A stretch of 57,879 nt of DNA from DAIDKA01 sp036489445 (GTDB lineage: Bacteria; Pseudomonadota; Gammaproteobacteria; Steroidobacterales; Steroidobacteraceae). Location of the stretch: contig DASXFV010000028.1 of NCBI GenBank assembly GCA_036489445.1, positions 1 to 57,879 of the forward strand, read 5' to 3'. A model generated the notes under the pieces. The model searched no databases. It worked only from the letters and a program-made list of their open reading frames with translations, and was not told the origin of the DNA. Within the stretch, counting starts at the first letter, position 1; each line of letters begins with the position of its first letter. The position numbers and the translations under genes were made by a program. This document shows positions 16,742 to 25,647 of the stretch, piece after piece.

Positions 16742-19700
16742 ATGGTCTCAGCCCGTCAAGCCGTAGCCTCAATTCTGCGTTCGGCCCGCAGTACGTCTGA
16801 TTCCCGTCTTCCCCTCGGCAAGTCGGCAGGCGCGGCCAGCGCGCTGTGCCTGTTGACCGCGACGCTGTCCTGGGCGCCACACGCGTTCGCCCAGCAGGCT
16901 CCGTCCGCCGACGCCAACAGCGACCAGCAGCTGCAGGAGGTCACGGTCACCGGTTCACGCATCAAGCACACCACGGATTACACCACGTCGACACCGACCA
17001 CGGTCATCGATGCGGAGACCATGCAAAACCTGGGCGTCGTCAACGTCGGCCAGATGCTGGAGCTGACCCCGTCGAACGTTTCAGCCTATACGCCGCAGAC
17101 CACCGGTGGCAGCAGCTTCTACACCGGCGCCTATATCGCCGATCTGCGTGGCTTCAATGGATTCTTCAGTGGTGCCCGCACCCTGGTCATGATCGACGGG
17201 AACCGGGTCATCGCCACGAACACGCAGGATAGCTTCGACCTGAACTTCATCCCGCAGATACTCGTGAGCCGCACGGAGACGGTCACCGGCGGTGCCTCGG
17301 CCGCCTACGGCTCCGGCGCGGAGAGCGGCGTGCTCAACGTGATCCTCGACCGCCAGCTCGAAGGCGGTAAGTTCAATGCCGACGAATACGACACCCATTA
17401 CAACGATGCCAAGGACCGGCATGTCGCCGCGGCCTACGGCCATGGTCTGTTCGACAACCGCCTGCACTTCGTGGTCGCCGCCGAATACGAGAGTTCGGAT
17501 CCGTCCAATTGCCAGACCTCCGGTCGCAGCTGGTGCTCGGCGAACGCTGGACCCTATGACAACGCGTCGCCCTACCCCGGCGTCGATACCTCGGTGCTGG
17601 GCCGCGGACTGACCACCAACACCACCGCAAACGGCGTCATTGGGCCTAACTACTTCAACTTTGGGACTTACTCCTACTCTAACCTGGGCCAGCCGCTGTA
17701 CCAGGCCTCAGCCGATGGAACGTCCGTGGCCCCCTTTTCCGGCAATAACTCCTTCCTGGGCACCGGGCCGGGCGGCTCGGGAGTTCCCGTCAACCAGTAC
17801 ACCTACCTGCAGACCGCCGTGAGTCGCGCCGTGTTCTCCGGGATGCTGACCGGGAAGATCACGGACAGCATCACCGCGAACCTTGACCTGAACTGGGGCA
17901 AGGTACAGGCCTTCAATCCGGAGAACGAACTCACCACCTTTACCGTTGGCAGCACCGATCCGTACCTGCTGGACAGCAGCACGACGAGCGGCCTGCTGGA
18001 CGACCTGCCGAATGTTACTGGCCCAACGGGCAACACCGGGTACGGCATCGCCAGAGACATGACCGGGCAGTTCCAAAACTCGCAGTATAATGACACCACG
18101 CTGAAGCGTATCGGGCTGACCTTGAATGGCAAGTTCGGCGACAGCTCCTGGACCTGGAGGGGCTTCGGCGAGTTTGGCAAAACGGTGAACGTGGAGGGAA
18201 CGCCCAACGAGTTGACCAACGACGAGGCCGGCATGGCGGCCGACGTGGTCAATATCAATGGCACCCCCCAGTGCCGGATCACGGCCTACGGTAACAACCT
18301 GACCCAAACCCTTAACAGTGCGATCAATCCTCTCACGGGCGGTTTCAACGGCGGCGGCGGCGCAGCCAGCGGTTACTCCGGGTTACCGGAGTATCTGCAG
18401 CAGATCAACACCGTGCTCACCCAGACCTCGAGTCCCATCAACCCCGTCACGGGCCTGACCGAGCTGCAATCATTGAACCTGCTGGCGCCGGGCTGCTTGC
18501 CCTTCAATCCCCTGGGCAACCAAGCCCTCCCGGCAGGGGTGGCCAATTACATCACCGGGCCGCTGTCCCTGACCATGGACCTGACGCAAAAGCAGTTTTC
18601 CCTGAATTCGACCGGCGAGATCTGGAAAGGCGTCGGTGCCGGTCCCTTCTCGCTGGCGGTGGGCTACGACTGGCGCAGCACTCTGCTCCACAACGACTTC
18701 ACGGCATGCCCGGACGGGCTCGATAGCACGACGGCAGCGGAGCAGTTGTGCCTCACGCGCGCCACCGACTTCAACTATCAGTTCGGTAATCCCTATGCCG
18801 GCTCCGTGACGGCCAACGAGGTATACCTGGAGTTGAACACCCCGATACTCAAGGATCTCCCCTTTGCACACCGGCTGGAGTTCGACCTGGCAGGTCGCGA
18901 ATCCCGTTACACCAACGACGAAGAGTACGCCGTGGGCATCGCCCCGGGTGCACAGAGTTCCTACAACCTGCCGACCTGGAAGGCCTCATTGCTGTACGAG
19001 CCGGTGGAAGGCCTGCGCTTCCGCGCCAGCCAGTCGCATGACTCGCGTTCGCCCAACCAGCGCGATCTGTACTATTCCCAGACCTTCGTTCCGGGCGGCT
19101 TTTTCGGTGTCTGTCCTGCCGGCAATCCTAACAGTGGAGTACAATCCCCGGCATGCTTCATCACCCTGGCGGGTAATGCGGACCTGAAGCCGGAGACCAC
19201 CAATACCACCACCCTGGGCCTGGTATTCAGTCCGGTAGACTTGAAGGGCCTGCAGGCTTCGGCCGACTGGTTCCACATCCACCTCACCAATGGCATCAAC
19301 GGGGGTGGGGGTGCGGTCGGTGCCGACTGCTACGATGGCGGGGCCGCATCGGCATACTATTGCTCGCAGCTCTCGTTCAACGACATCTACTACAGTCCGA
19401 CGACAGGTGCGCCCGTAGCCGCGGGAACACCCGGAGCGGTGACCGGTCTTGCGGCCTACAAGCTGGGAAATGTGGCGAACGTTCTCTCGGAGTATGAGCC
19501 CGCCTTGAATGGCGCCTTCTACGACGAGCGCGGCGTGGACTTCTCCGTCACCTACACGGCAGCCCTGCCGGGCGGCAGCACCTTGAGCGCACGTGCGTTG
19601 GCCACCTGGGTAGGCGAGCAGACCTACCAGAATGCACCGGGCAGCGCGACGGTGAACCTGCTGGGACAGATGGGCGCCGGCACCGAGTTCCTGCCTGACT

Positions 19701-20179
19701 ACACCAATGCGGCGCATTGGCACGCCAACATGTCGATCACCTGGGCCCTCGGCGGGTTCAGCCTGACCCCGAACATGTTGTTCATCGGCTCGGGCACACT
19801 CAACAATCTTGGCGTCTTCTACAACCCCGCCAATCCTTCCACAGCGGCCCAGTGGATCCTGACGGGCTACCCGGATGCAAATCTGGCGGGAACTCCTGGG
19901 GCACCGGCCGATGCCGCGGCTCAGGCGGCCGCCAGGACTGCGGGCGCCGTCCTGTTGCCGGAAAATTTGGCCAATCGCGTGCCGTCCTACTTCGAGTTCG
20001 GATTGAACGCGGCCTACACCTTCGACAAGATTCCGGGCCTCAAGGGGCTGCAGCTCTTCACGCAGGTGAACAACCTCCTCAACAAGTCTCCTCCCTTTAC
20101 CGGCGGTACCACCTCCAACCCGATCTTCTACGATCAGCTGGGTCTGGCCTACCGCGTCGGCTTCCGCATGACCTTCTAA
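16742..20179 (+). CDS. TonB-dependent outer-membrane receptor
   Basis: A 1145-residue outer-membrane transporter that takes up a large or scarce ligand using TonB energy. The signal peptide ends near HAFA (about residue 50). The TonB-box-like LQEVTVTGSRIK begins the plug (about 60-200), with TPTTVIDAETMQNLGVVNV, RTLVMIDGNRV and SAAYGSGAESGVLNVILDR. The rest is beta barrel, ending in the family signature: a terminal aromatic strand GLAYRVGFRMTF. It is Gly/Asn/Thr-rich as usual. The substrate is unknown; the type resembles large receptors of Xanthomonas/Steroidobacter-like bacteria used for glycans or other complex nutrients. It has its own promoter and tandem terminators, so it is probably monocistronic. 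The next gene is a LysR regulator. Confidence 0.93.
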   Translation: MVSARQAVASILRSARSTSDSRLPLGKSAGAASALCLLTATLSWAPHAFAQQAPSADANSDQQLQEVTVTGSRIKHTTDYTTSTPTTVIDAETMQNLGVVNVGQMLELTPSNVSAYTPQTTGGSSFYTGAYIADLRGFNGFFSGARTLVMIDGNRVIATNTQDSFDLNFIPQILVSRTETVTGGASAAYGSGAESGVLNVILDRQLEGGKFNADEYDTHYNDAKDRHVAAAYGHGLFDNRLHFVVAAEYESSDPSNCQTSGRSWCSANAGPYDNASPYPGVDTSVLGRGLTTNTTANGVIGPNYFNFGTYSYSNLGQPLYQASADGTSVAPFSGNNSFLGTGPGGSGVPVNQYTYLQTAVSRAVFSGMLTGKITDSITANLDLNWGKVQAFNPENELTTFTVGSTDPYLLDSSTTSGLLDDLPNVTGPTGNTGYGIARDMTGQFQNSQYNDTTLKRIGLTLNGKFGDSSWTWRGFGEFGKTVNVEGTPNELTNDEAGMAADVVNINGTPQCRITAYGNNLTQTLNSAINPLTGGFNGGGGAASGYSGLPEYLQQINTVLTQTSSPINPVTGLTELQSLNLLAPGCLPFNPLGNQALPAGVANYITGPLSLTMDLTQKQFSLNSTGEIWKGVGAGPFSLAVGYDWRSTLLHNDFTACPDGLDSTTAAEQLCLTRATDFNYQFGNPYAGSVTANEVYLELNTPILKDLPFAHRLEFDLAGRESRYTNDEEYAVGIAPGAQSSYNLPTWKASLLYEPVEGLRFRASQSHDSRSPNQRDLYYSQTFVPGGFFGVCPAGNPNSGVQSPACFITLAGNADLKPETTNTTTLGLVFSPVDLKGLQASADWFHIHLTNGINGGGGAVGADCYDGGAASAYYCSQLSFNDIYYSPTTGAPVAAGTPGAVTGLAAYKLGNVANVLSEYEPALNGAFYDERGVDFSVTYTAALPGGSTLSARALATWVGEQTYQNAPGSATVNLLGQMGAGTEFLPDYTNAAHWHANMSITWALGGFSLTPNMLFIGSGTLNNLGVFYNPANPSTAAQWILTGYPDANLAGTPGAPADAAAQAAARTAGAVLLPENLANRVPSYFEFGLNAAYTFDKIPGLKGLQLFTQVNNLLNKSPPFTGGTTSNPIFYDQLGLAYRVGFRMTF

Positions 20180-20187
20180 GTCGAGTG

Positions 20188-20218
20188 CCGGCTGCCCGCA
20201 AGGGCGGCCGGTTTTCTT
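20188..20218 (+). terminator. Rho-independent terminator 1 after the receptor gene
   Basis: A 10 bp stem CCGGCTGCCC / GGGCGGCCGG (one T-G wobble) closes a GCAA tetraloop and is followed by TTTTCTT. It lies 8 bp after the receptor stop codon and is the strongest terminator in the window. Confidence 0.85.
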
Positions 20219-20223
20219 CCTAC

Positions 20224-20259
20224 CGGCCGCGCTCTTCACGGAGTGCGGCCTTTTTTTTT
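20224..20259 (+). terminator. Rho-independent terminator 2 after the receptor gene
   Basis: A stem GGCCGCGCTC / GAGTGCGGCC (one wobble) with loop TTCACG is followed by nine T. It sits directly behind the first terminator, so the receptor transcript is insulated from the LysR gene by two hairpins. Confidence 0.88.
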
Positions 20260-20387
20260 GGGGCGTCCAAGGCCTCCTGGGCAGGTCGCAGCAATCGATG
20301 AACGCAGCGGTGCCGATCAGGCTACGGAACGTGCGACCTATAACATTTAACGCATGGCACCCTTGCCCGTTGAGATAATCCGCTCCA

Positions 20388-21335
20388 GTGGAAAAGATGA
20401 CAGACCTGCTCGACTACGAGATCTTCGCCCGCGTGATCAAGGCTGGCAGCCTGTCTGCGGCCGCCCGGGAGTTGCATTCTTCCCCCGCCATGGTCTCCAA
20501 GCGCGTGACTCGCCTGGAGGACCGGCTGGGCGTCAGGCTGCTGCAACGGACCACCCGCCGCGTTACCGCTACCGATGTGGGACAACGCTTCCACGAGCGT
20601 GTATTGGCCGTTCTGGCGGCCGTGGAGGATGCCGAGAGTTTCGCCTCGGTGGACTCCGAACACCCCCGTGGCGTGCTGCGGGTGTCCCTGCCCACGGCAT
20701 TTGGCCGCCTGCACGTGGTCCCGCGGCTGAAGGGATTCATGGAGTCCTACCCGGACCTGCGTCTGGCTGTGGACCTGAATGATGATTATGTGGACTTGGT
20801 GGGCGGCAACTTCGATGTGGCCGTGCGCATTGGCACCCTGCCGGACTCCAGCCTGGTCGCCCGGCGCCTGGCTCCCAACAGGCGCATGCTGTGCGCCTCC
20901 CCGGAGTACATCGAGCGTCATGGTGAGCCGCGCACCATCGCTGATCTGCATCATCATCGCCTGATCGCCGGCGGCCCACAGGTCACCTGGCGCCTGGATG
21001 GTCCCGAAGGTCCCATCACCTTCAAGCCCCAGACTCTGCTGCAGACCAATTCCAGCGAAGTGGTTCGCGAGGCAGTGGTCTCGGGCATGGGAATCGGCTT
21101 CCGGTCCACCTGGGATGTGGGCGCTGAACTGCGTCGCGGCGCCCTGCGCCGGGTCATGCCGGCCTATGGTGGCGCATCCGACGTTGCGATTTATGCCATC
21201 TACTCCGGGCGCCGCCTGGTGCCCCTGAAAGTGCGGGCTCTGGTCGACTACCTGGTCAGCATCTTCGGACCCGAGGCGCCCTATTGGGACCGCGAGGTCC
21301 CGGCCGTGATGGCCTCGGGCGCACGCGCCAGCTGA
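20388..21335 (+). CDS. LysR-family transcriptional regulator
   Basis: A 315-residue DNA-binding regulator. The N-terminal helix-turn-helix is clear (DYEIFARVIKAGSLSAAARE, VSKRVTRLEDRLGVRLLQRT), followed by the linker helix and a periplasmic-binding-protein-like effector domain from about residue 93 (RGVLRVSLPTAFGRLHVVPR, FDVAVRIGTLPDSSLVARRL). This sequence type belongs to the large group of short-chain or quinone-type LysR proteins often annotated DsdC/PgrR-like. The start could be GTG at 20388 or ATG at 20397 (MTDLLDYEIF); neither has a strong ribosome-binding site. Its target is unknown. Neighbours on either side are the receptor and cytochrome c', both candidates. Confidence 0.92.
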   Translation: MEKMTDLLDYEIFARVIKAGSLSAAARELHSSPAMVSKRVTRLEDRLGVRLLQRTTRRVTATDVGQRFHERVLAVLAAVEDAESFASVDSEHPRGVLRVSLPTAFGRLHVVPRLKGFMESYPDLRLAVDLNDDYVDLVGGNFDVAVRIGTLPDSSLVARRLAPNRRMLCASPEYIERHGEPRTIADLHHHRLIAGGPQVTWRLDGPEGPITFKPQTLLQTNSSEVVREAVVSGMGIGFRSTWDVGAELRRGALRRVMPAYGGASDVAIYAIYSGRRLVPLKVRALVDYLVSIFGPEAPYWDREVPAVMASGARAS

Positions 21336-21453
21336 AGTCCGCATCCAAGGATCGGAACTCAACAGCTTCTCATCCTCCAGTCGCAGGTCCTCTGCTAGAC
21401 TGACGGCATACCGATTTACCAATACGGCCACCTCTCAAAGGGGGAATGACGAG

Positions 21454-21933
21454 ATGAACGGGATCACAAGAATTGGCGTTGCTGCCGTTGGCTCACTGAT
21501 GGTGGCGTCCGCCGCCATGGCACAGGGCGCGCCTCAGACTCCGGAGCAACAGGCGCAAGCCAGCGTGCTCACGCGTCAGGGACTTTTCAAACTCCAGGGG
21601 TTTATCTTCGGACCCGTGGGCGGGATGCTGCGCGGGGCGCCGTTTGACGCCGCAGTCGTGGCCAAGGCCGCTGAGCGCCTTCAGGTCACCGGCGGCTTGA
21701 TTCCGGAAGTGTTCGCCAAGGACACCCACACCTTCTCATCGATCCCCACCAAGGCCCGCGAAGGCATTTGGACCAACAAGTCGGATTTTGATAACAAGGC
21801 CGGCGACCTGGTCAAGGCCGCTGCTGATCTGGAAGCCGCTGCCAAGACCGGCGACAAGGGCGCGACCCTGAAGGCCGCTGGAGCGGTCGGCAAGACCTGT
21901 GGCGCCTGCCACGACCAGTTCCGCGACAAGTAA
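21454..21933 (+). CDS. Cytochrome c' (class II c-type cytochrome)
   Basis: A periplasmic four-helix-bundle heme protein of 159 residues. The signal peptide ends at about residue 23 (SAAMAQ). The heme site lies at the C-terminus, as the class requires: KTCGACHDQFRDK with Cys 149, Cys 152 and His 153. Proteins of this family bind NO or act as electron carriers. A ribosome-binding site GGGGGAATGACGAG precedes the ATG. The convergent gene is a cytochrome b561, a frequent partner: b561 can pass electrons between the quinone pool and small c-type cytochromes. Confidence 0.93.
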   Translation: MNGITRIGVAAVGSLMVASAAMAQGAPQTPEQQAQASVLTRQGLFKLQGFIFGPVGGMLRGAPFDAAVVAKAAERLQVTGGLIPEVFAKDTHTFSSIPTKAREGIWTNKSDFDNKAGDLVKAAADLEAAAKTGDKGATLKAAGAVGKTCGACHDQFRDK

Positions 21934-21945
21934 AACCTGCGATCC

Positions 21946-21972
21946 GAGGCCGCACTCGCTGAGTGCGGCCTC
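21946..21972. terminator. Perfect hairpin between convergent cytochrome genes
   Basis: A perfect 12 bp inverted repeat GAGGCCGCACTC / GAGTGCGGCCTC with a 3-nt loop lies 12 bp after the cytochrome c' stop and 15 bp from the b561 stop. No clear T-run follows on either strand, but the position fits a bidirectional terminator. Its core GAGTGCGGCC is also one arm of the receptor terminator at 20224. Confidence 0.65.
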
Positions 21973-21987
21973 AGACTGTCCCGGACC

Positions 21988-22677
21988 TCAGTACTCGACG
22001 CTGGCTGGCGGCGGTGCCGCATGCCACAGCCAGAACACACAGGCGCCGGCAAAGGCGATCACGATCAATGCCTTCCACAGCTGGCTGCTCAGAATAGCCT
22101 CATGTGAGGGCACGTATTCTGCTGCCTTGTGGCCATGGAACATGGCCGGCACCAGCCGCTCCTTCTTCACGAAGGTGTAGTACACGATGGCGCACAGGTG
22201 CAGCGCGATCGCCGCCAGGATGAAGTTGAAATTCTTGTGGTGAATGCCCGTGAGTTTCTCGGCCAGATCATGGCTGACCGACGGGTAATAGGGTCCCGTG
22301 TAGACAATATCGTCGGTGCTGAACAGCCCCGTGGTGACCTGTAGCACCAGCAGCAGCAGCATCAGGACCACCATGCCCCCGCCCCAGGGGTTATGCCCCA
22401 CGCTCCTGATGCCACCCTTCAGGTAGGCCAGCATGGAGCCGGGACCCTTGATGAAGTTGATGAAGCGGGCATGCCGTGGCCCCACCAGGCCCCAGACCAC
22501 GCGGAAAATCAGCATGCCAATCATGAACAGGCCCAGCCGGATGTGCCAGGGCATCCATTCGGTCCCGAGTTTGGCCGTGGTGTAGGAACCGATGATGCTC
22601 AGCACCAGCAGCCAGTGGAACAGCCGGGTGGGCAGATCCCATACCAGACGCAGATCATTCAGCATTTTTCGTTGCAT
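21988..22677 (-). CDS. Cytochrome b561 family membrane protein
   Basis: A di-heme cytochrome b of about 229 residues in the inner membrane. It begins with the family pattern VWDLPTRLFHWLLVLSII, where the His is a heme ligand, and has four or five transmembrane helices (LGLFMIGMLIFRVVWGLVG, MVVLMLLLLVLQVTTGLF, FNFILAAIALHLCAIVYYTF). Further heme-ligand His lie in WHIRLGLF, IHHKNFN and ALHL. The C-terminal extra helix (LIVIAFAGACVFWLWH) is typical of the subgroup paired with cytochrome c'. The start may be 22677 (MQRK) or 22665 (MLND). Confidence 0.9.
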   Translation of the reverse strand: MQRKMLNDLRLVWDLPTRLFHWLLVLSIIGSYTTAKLGTEWMPWHIRLGLFMIGMLIFRVVWGLVGPRHARFINFIKGPGSMLAYLKGGIRSVGHNPWGGGMVVLMLLLLVLQVTTGLFSTDDIVYTGPYYPSVSHDLAEKLTGIHHKNFNFILAAIALHLCAIVYYTFVKKERLVPAMFHGHKAAEYVPSHEAILSSQLWKALIVIAFAGACVFWLWHAAPPPASVEY

Positions 22678-22766
22678 GTTGTTGAGATTGTGGTGGGCCG
22701 TGGGGCGCGGTTCGCCCAAGCAAACCGGCCCGCGCATGACGGCGTGTGAACTGTGCGACGGCAAGC

Positions 22767-24308
22767 CTACCGGACTGGGCTATTGTCCGCTGTCGGTGGT
22801 GTTGCAGGCTGCCCGGTGCCACGCTGGGCGTTATTGGCCAGCAGCTGCTTGATGAGATCCGCGGTGCTCTGGTGCACTTGCCCGCCCGCGCCGCCGCGGC
22901 CCAAGCCCCCGCCCTTGCCCAATGCCATGTCCAGCGGCGTGATGCCGCGCTTGTCCTTCACGTCCAGGTTGGCCTTCTGCGACGCCAGCGTTCTGATGAC
23001 ATCATCAAAACCCAGCAATGCTGCACCGTGCAGTGCCGTGAGACCGCGCACATCAACGGCATTGACGTTAGCGCCACCGGCGACCAGCAGCTTGATGGCT
23101 GCGGAGGCTTCGGCCTGCGTCTTGTACTTGCCACGAGTATCCACGCCGCTGGTGCCCACCCCGGCCGCCGCCATCAGCGGGGTGATATCCGAGCTGTTGC
23201 TCAGGTCCGGCAGCGCGTGGTGGGCCAGCAGCAGCCGAATCGCCGGCGCATCGCCTGCCTTGGCGGCACGCAGCAGTGGCGTCGTGCCAACGGTCAGCAG
23301 CGAATCCCCACCACGATCCGCTCCCAATGAGCGGTAGGGGGGAAAGAGCTTCAGTTGCGCATTCGGATTGGCACCCGCATCGAGCAGCAGCTGGATGAGC
23401 TTCAGGCTCGTGGTGTCATCCATGGAGATATGATCCGCACGCCCGCCATAGGGCAAGGTATTGAGGTCTACGGCCGCATACAGCGGCGTGCGTCCCCACC
23501 AGTCCCAGCGATTCACATCCGCGCCGCGCTTGATCAGGTAGGCGGCGATATCGAAGTTGAAATTCTCCGCGGCAATCAGCATCGGCGTGATGCCGTCCGG
23601 ATCCGCCAGGTTCAAGTCCGCGTGACCTTCCGCCAGGTACTCCACGCAGCCCAGGCAACCCTGCCGTGCGGCGTACAGCAGCGGGGTCATGCCGCCCGGC
23701 GGGCGGGCCTGTGCACGGGGTTCACCGGTGACCTGCCGCCGGTTGGTGTTGATCAGCGAACGCGCATTGACGTCAGCATGCGCGCCGATCAGGAGCTTCA
23801 CCATCTGCGCCTGGCTCTCGGCGGCCGCCCAGATCAGCGGCGTCTGGCCGCGAAAGTTTTCCCTGGCATTGGCATTGGCGCCGTGCTTGAGCAGCAGCTT
23901 CCCCGCCTCGACATTGCCGGCGCGGGCCACCACCATGAGCGCGGTCTCGCCATCCGGATTGGGCGACTCGACATTGGCACCGGCTTTCAACAGCGCTTCA
24001 ATGATGCGCACATCCCCGAACTGCGCCGCTTGCAGCATGGCGTTGGCGCCAAAGGAATTGGTGACATCCACCTTGGCATGGGCCTTGAGCAGCGCCCGCA
24101 CCAGGGGGTAATCCCCGCTGTGTGCCGCCCACATCAGAGGCGTCGTGCCATCCGGCGCAGCGGCATTCACGTCCGCACCGTGATCGATCAGTGCCAGCGC
24201 CTGGGCCGGGTCCTGCTGCTGGACTGCATCCACCAAGGATGGCTGCGCGGCGCCGGCCGCACCGGCCGCCAGGCCCAGAAGCATTGCGGCGAGCATCCCT
24301 CTCTTCAT
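22767..24308 (-). CDS. Exported ankyrin-repeat protein, module copy A
   Basis: A 513-residue ankyrin protein that carries a Sec signal peptide (MKRGMLAAMLLGLAAGAAGAA), so it acts in the periplasm. About ten ankyrin repeats are visible, such as DGTTPLMWAAHSGDYPLVRA and DGETALMVVARAGNVEAGKL. Non-repeat insertions occur around residues 185-207 and 290-330. A Cys pair (CLGC, residues 218 and 221) sits in one repeat and is kept in the paralogue at 36388. The stretch NRWDWWGRTPLYAA is also shared. It is the last gene of MBL-DUF1592-DUF1552-Ank and starts 2 bp after the DUF1552 stop. Partner binding is inferred from the fold; no enzymatic motif is seen. Confidence 0.9.
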   Translation of the reverse strand: MKRGMLAAMLLGLAAGAAGAAQPSLVDAVQQQDPAQALALIDHGADVNAAAPDGTTPLMWAAHSGDYPLVRALLKAHAKVDVTNSFGANAMLQAAQFGDVRIIEALLKAGANVESPNPDGETALMVVARAGNVEAGKLLLKHGANANARENFRGQTPLIWAAAESQAQMVKLLIGAHADVNARSLINTNRRQVTGEPRAQARPPGGMTPLLYAARQGCLGCVEYLAEGHADLNLADPDGITPMLIAAENFNFDIAAYLIKRGADVNRWDWWGRTPLYAAVDLNTLPYGGRADHISMDDTTSLKLIQLLLDAGANPNAQLKLFPPYRSLGADRGGDSLLTVGTTPLLRAAKAGDAPAIRLLLAHHALPDLSNSSDITPLMAAAGVGTSGVDTRGKYKTQAEASAAIKLLVAGGANVNAVDVRGLTALHGAALLGFDDVIRTLASQKANLDVKDKRGITPLDMALGKGGGLGRGGAGGQVHQSTADLIKQLLANNAQRGTGQPATPPTADNSPVR

Positions 24309-24310
24309 CT

Positions 24311-25633
24311 TCAGATCTCCGCGAACTGAGCGGTGCTGTCACCGACCTTGTCGAGCGGAACCCCGGAGCGGTTCATCAGGGTGAGCCACAGGTTCGCAAG
24401 CGGTGTGTGCTCCGGGCACATCAGATGCTGTCCCATTTTCAATTTCCCACAGGCTCCGCCCAGCACGGCGGTCGGCAGCGGATACTGGTTGTGCGCATTG
24501 CTGTTGCTCATGTTGCTGCCGTAGACGATCAGCGAATGATCGAGCAGCGAGCCGTCCCCGTCCGGCGTATCCGCCAGCCGCTTGAGGAACTTGGCCATCT
24601 GCTGGGAATGGAACGTCTGGATCTTCACCAGCTTCTCGATCTTGGTGGCATCGCCCTGATGGTGCGAGACCGGGTGGAAGGCATCCGGCACCCCGATGAA
24701 GTTGTAGGTCATATTGCTCACCTCGGCCGCCATCATCATGGTGGCGATGTGGGTGAGATTGGCCTGGTAGGACAGCGCGATCATGTCGAACATCAGCATC
24801 TGTTCCTGCGGGAACTGATCCGGAACGCCCAGCGGCACCGGGGGCAGCTTCAGCTTGGAGAGGTCCTGCTTTTCCATCTTCTGCACACGCCGCTCGACTT
24901 CGCGCACGCTGTCCAGATAGTCCCCGAGTACCGCGCGGTCCCGGGTACCCAGCTGGCCCCGCATGGTGGCCGCATCGTTCTGCACCATGTCCAGGATGCT
25001 GTCGTACTGGTCGCCCAGTGCCTTGCGCTCCTCCGGCGTGTCGCCACGGCCAAACAGCCGCTGGAACAGGGTGCGGGGATTGTTTTCCATGGGCAGCGGT
25101 GTCGATGGCGTCCGGAATGCGATCGTGCCGGAGTAGCTGCATCCATAGGCGCGGTCGCAGGTGCCGCCACCACCAGCGGTTTCGGTGCGCACCTCGAGCG
25201 AGGGCAGCGGGGTGTCCTGGCCGATCTTCAGCGCCGCCATCTGATCAATCGTCACGCCACCATAGGGATCCTGACTCTCCCGGGGATGAACGCAGGACAG
25301 CCAGGTGCCCGGCACAATGGCATGCACGGCAGCGCTTTCAGCCGGACGATTGCCCAGGTTACTGACCACCAGCATCTGCTTCTGATAAGCCGCCAGCGGC
25401 GTGAGGATGCGCGACAGTTTGAAATCCGCCCCGGTTCCCTCAGGAGTCCACTGGTCCATGATCGCGCCGTGGGGGAAGTAGATGAACCCCATGTGCATCT
25501 TGGGCACCGCCGCCGTCTGCGCGAGCGCGGTGCTGGCAGGAATCATGGCATCCAGCAGCGGCAGCGCGATGGTGGCACCGACACCACGCAGCACTGCGCG
25601 GCGCGAAAGATGTTTCTTGGTGATGAAGTACAT
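24311..25633 (-). CDS. Tat-exported DUF1552 (HxxSHH) protein, module copy A
   Basis: A 440-residue protein of the DUF1552 family. The leader KHLSRRAVLRGVGATIALPL is a twin-arginine signal, so the protein is probably exported folded. The family signature HPVSHHQG is at about residue 320. Other conserved parts are GFIYFPHGAIMDQW, LPSLEV, CSYSGTIAFR, YLDSVREVERRVQKM and VYGSNMSNSNAHN. The last pattern recalls alkaline-phosphatase-like proteins of the DUF1501 type, a weak hint. Function is unknown. DUF1552 genes usually sit beside DUF1592 cytochrome genes, as here (14 bp downstream). An in-frame GTG/TTG-type start 6 codons earlier is less likely than the ATG used. Confidence 0.92.
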   Translation of the reverse strand: MYFITKKHLSRRAVLRGVGATIALPLLDAMIPASTALAQTAAVPKMHMGFIYFPHGAIMDQWTPEGTGADFKLSRILTPLAAYQKQMLVVSNLGNRPAESAAVHAIVPGTWLSCVHPRESQDPYGGVTIDQMAALKIGQDTPLPSLEVRTETAGGGGTCDRAYGCSYSGTIAFRTPSTPLPMENNPRTLFQRLFGRGDTPEERKALGDQYDSILDMVQNDAATMRGQLGTRDRAVLGDYLDSVREVERRVQKMEKQDLSKLKLPPVPLGVPDQFPQEQMLMFDMIALSYQANLTHIATMMMAAEVSNMTYNFIGVPDAFHPVSHHQGDATKIEKLVKIQTFHSQQMAKFLKRLADTPDGDGSLLDHSLIVYGSNMSNSNAHNQYPLPTAVLGGACGKLKMGQHLMCPEHTPLANLWLTLMNRSGVPLDKVGDSTAQFAEI

Positions 25634-25647
25634 ATCAATACCTTCCT

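Noticed and set aside
16528..16800. A 90-codon plus-strand frame in the receptor leader
   Set aside because: It runs into the receptor gene in another frame and has no ribosome-binding site or recognisable sequence. A leader peptide cannot be excluded but is not supported.
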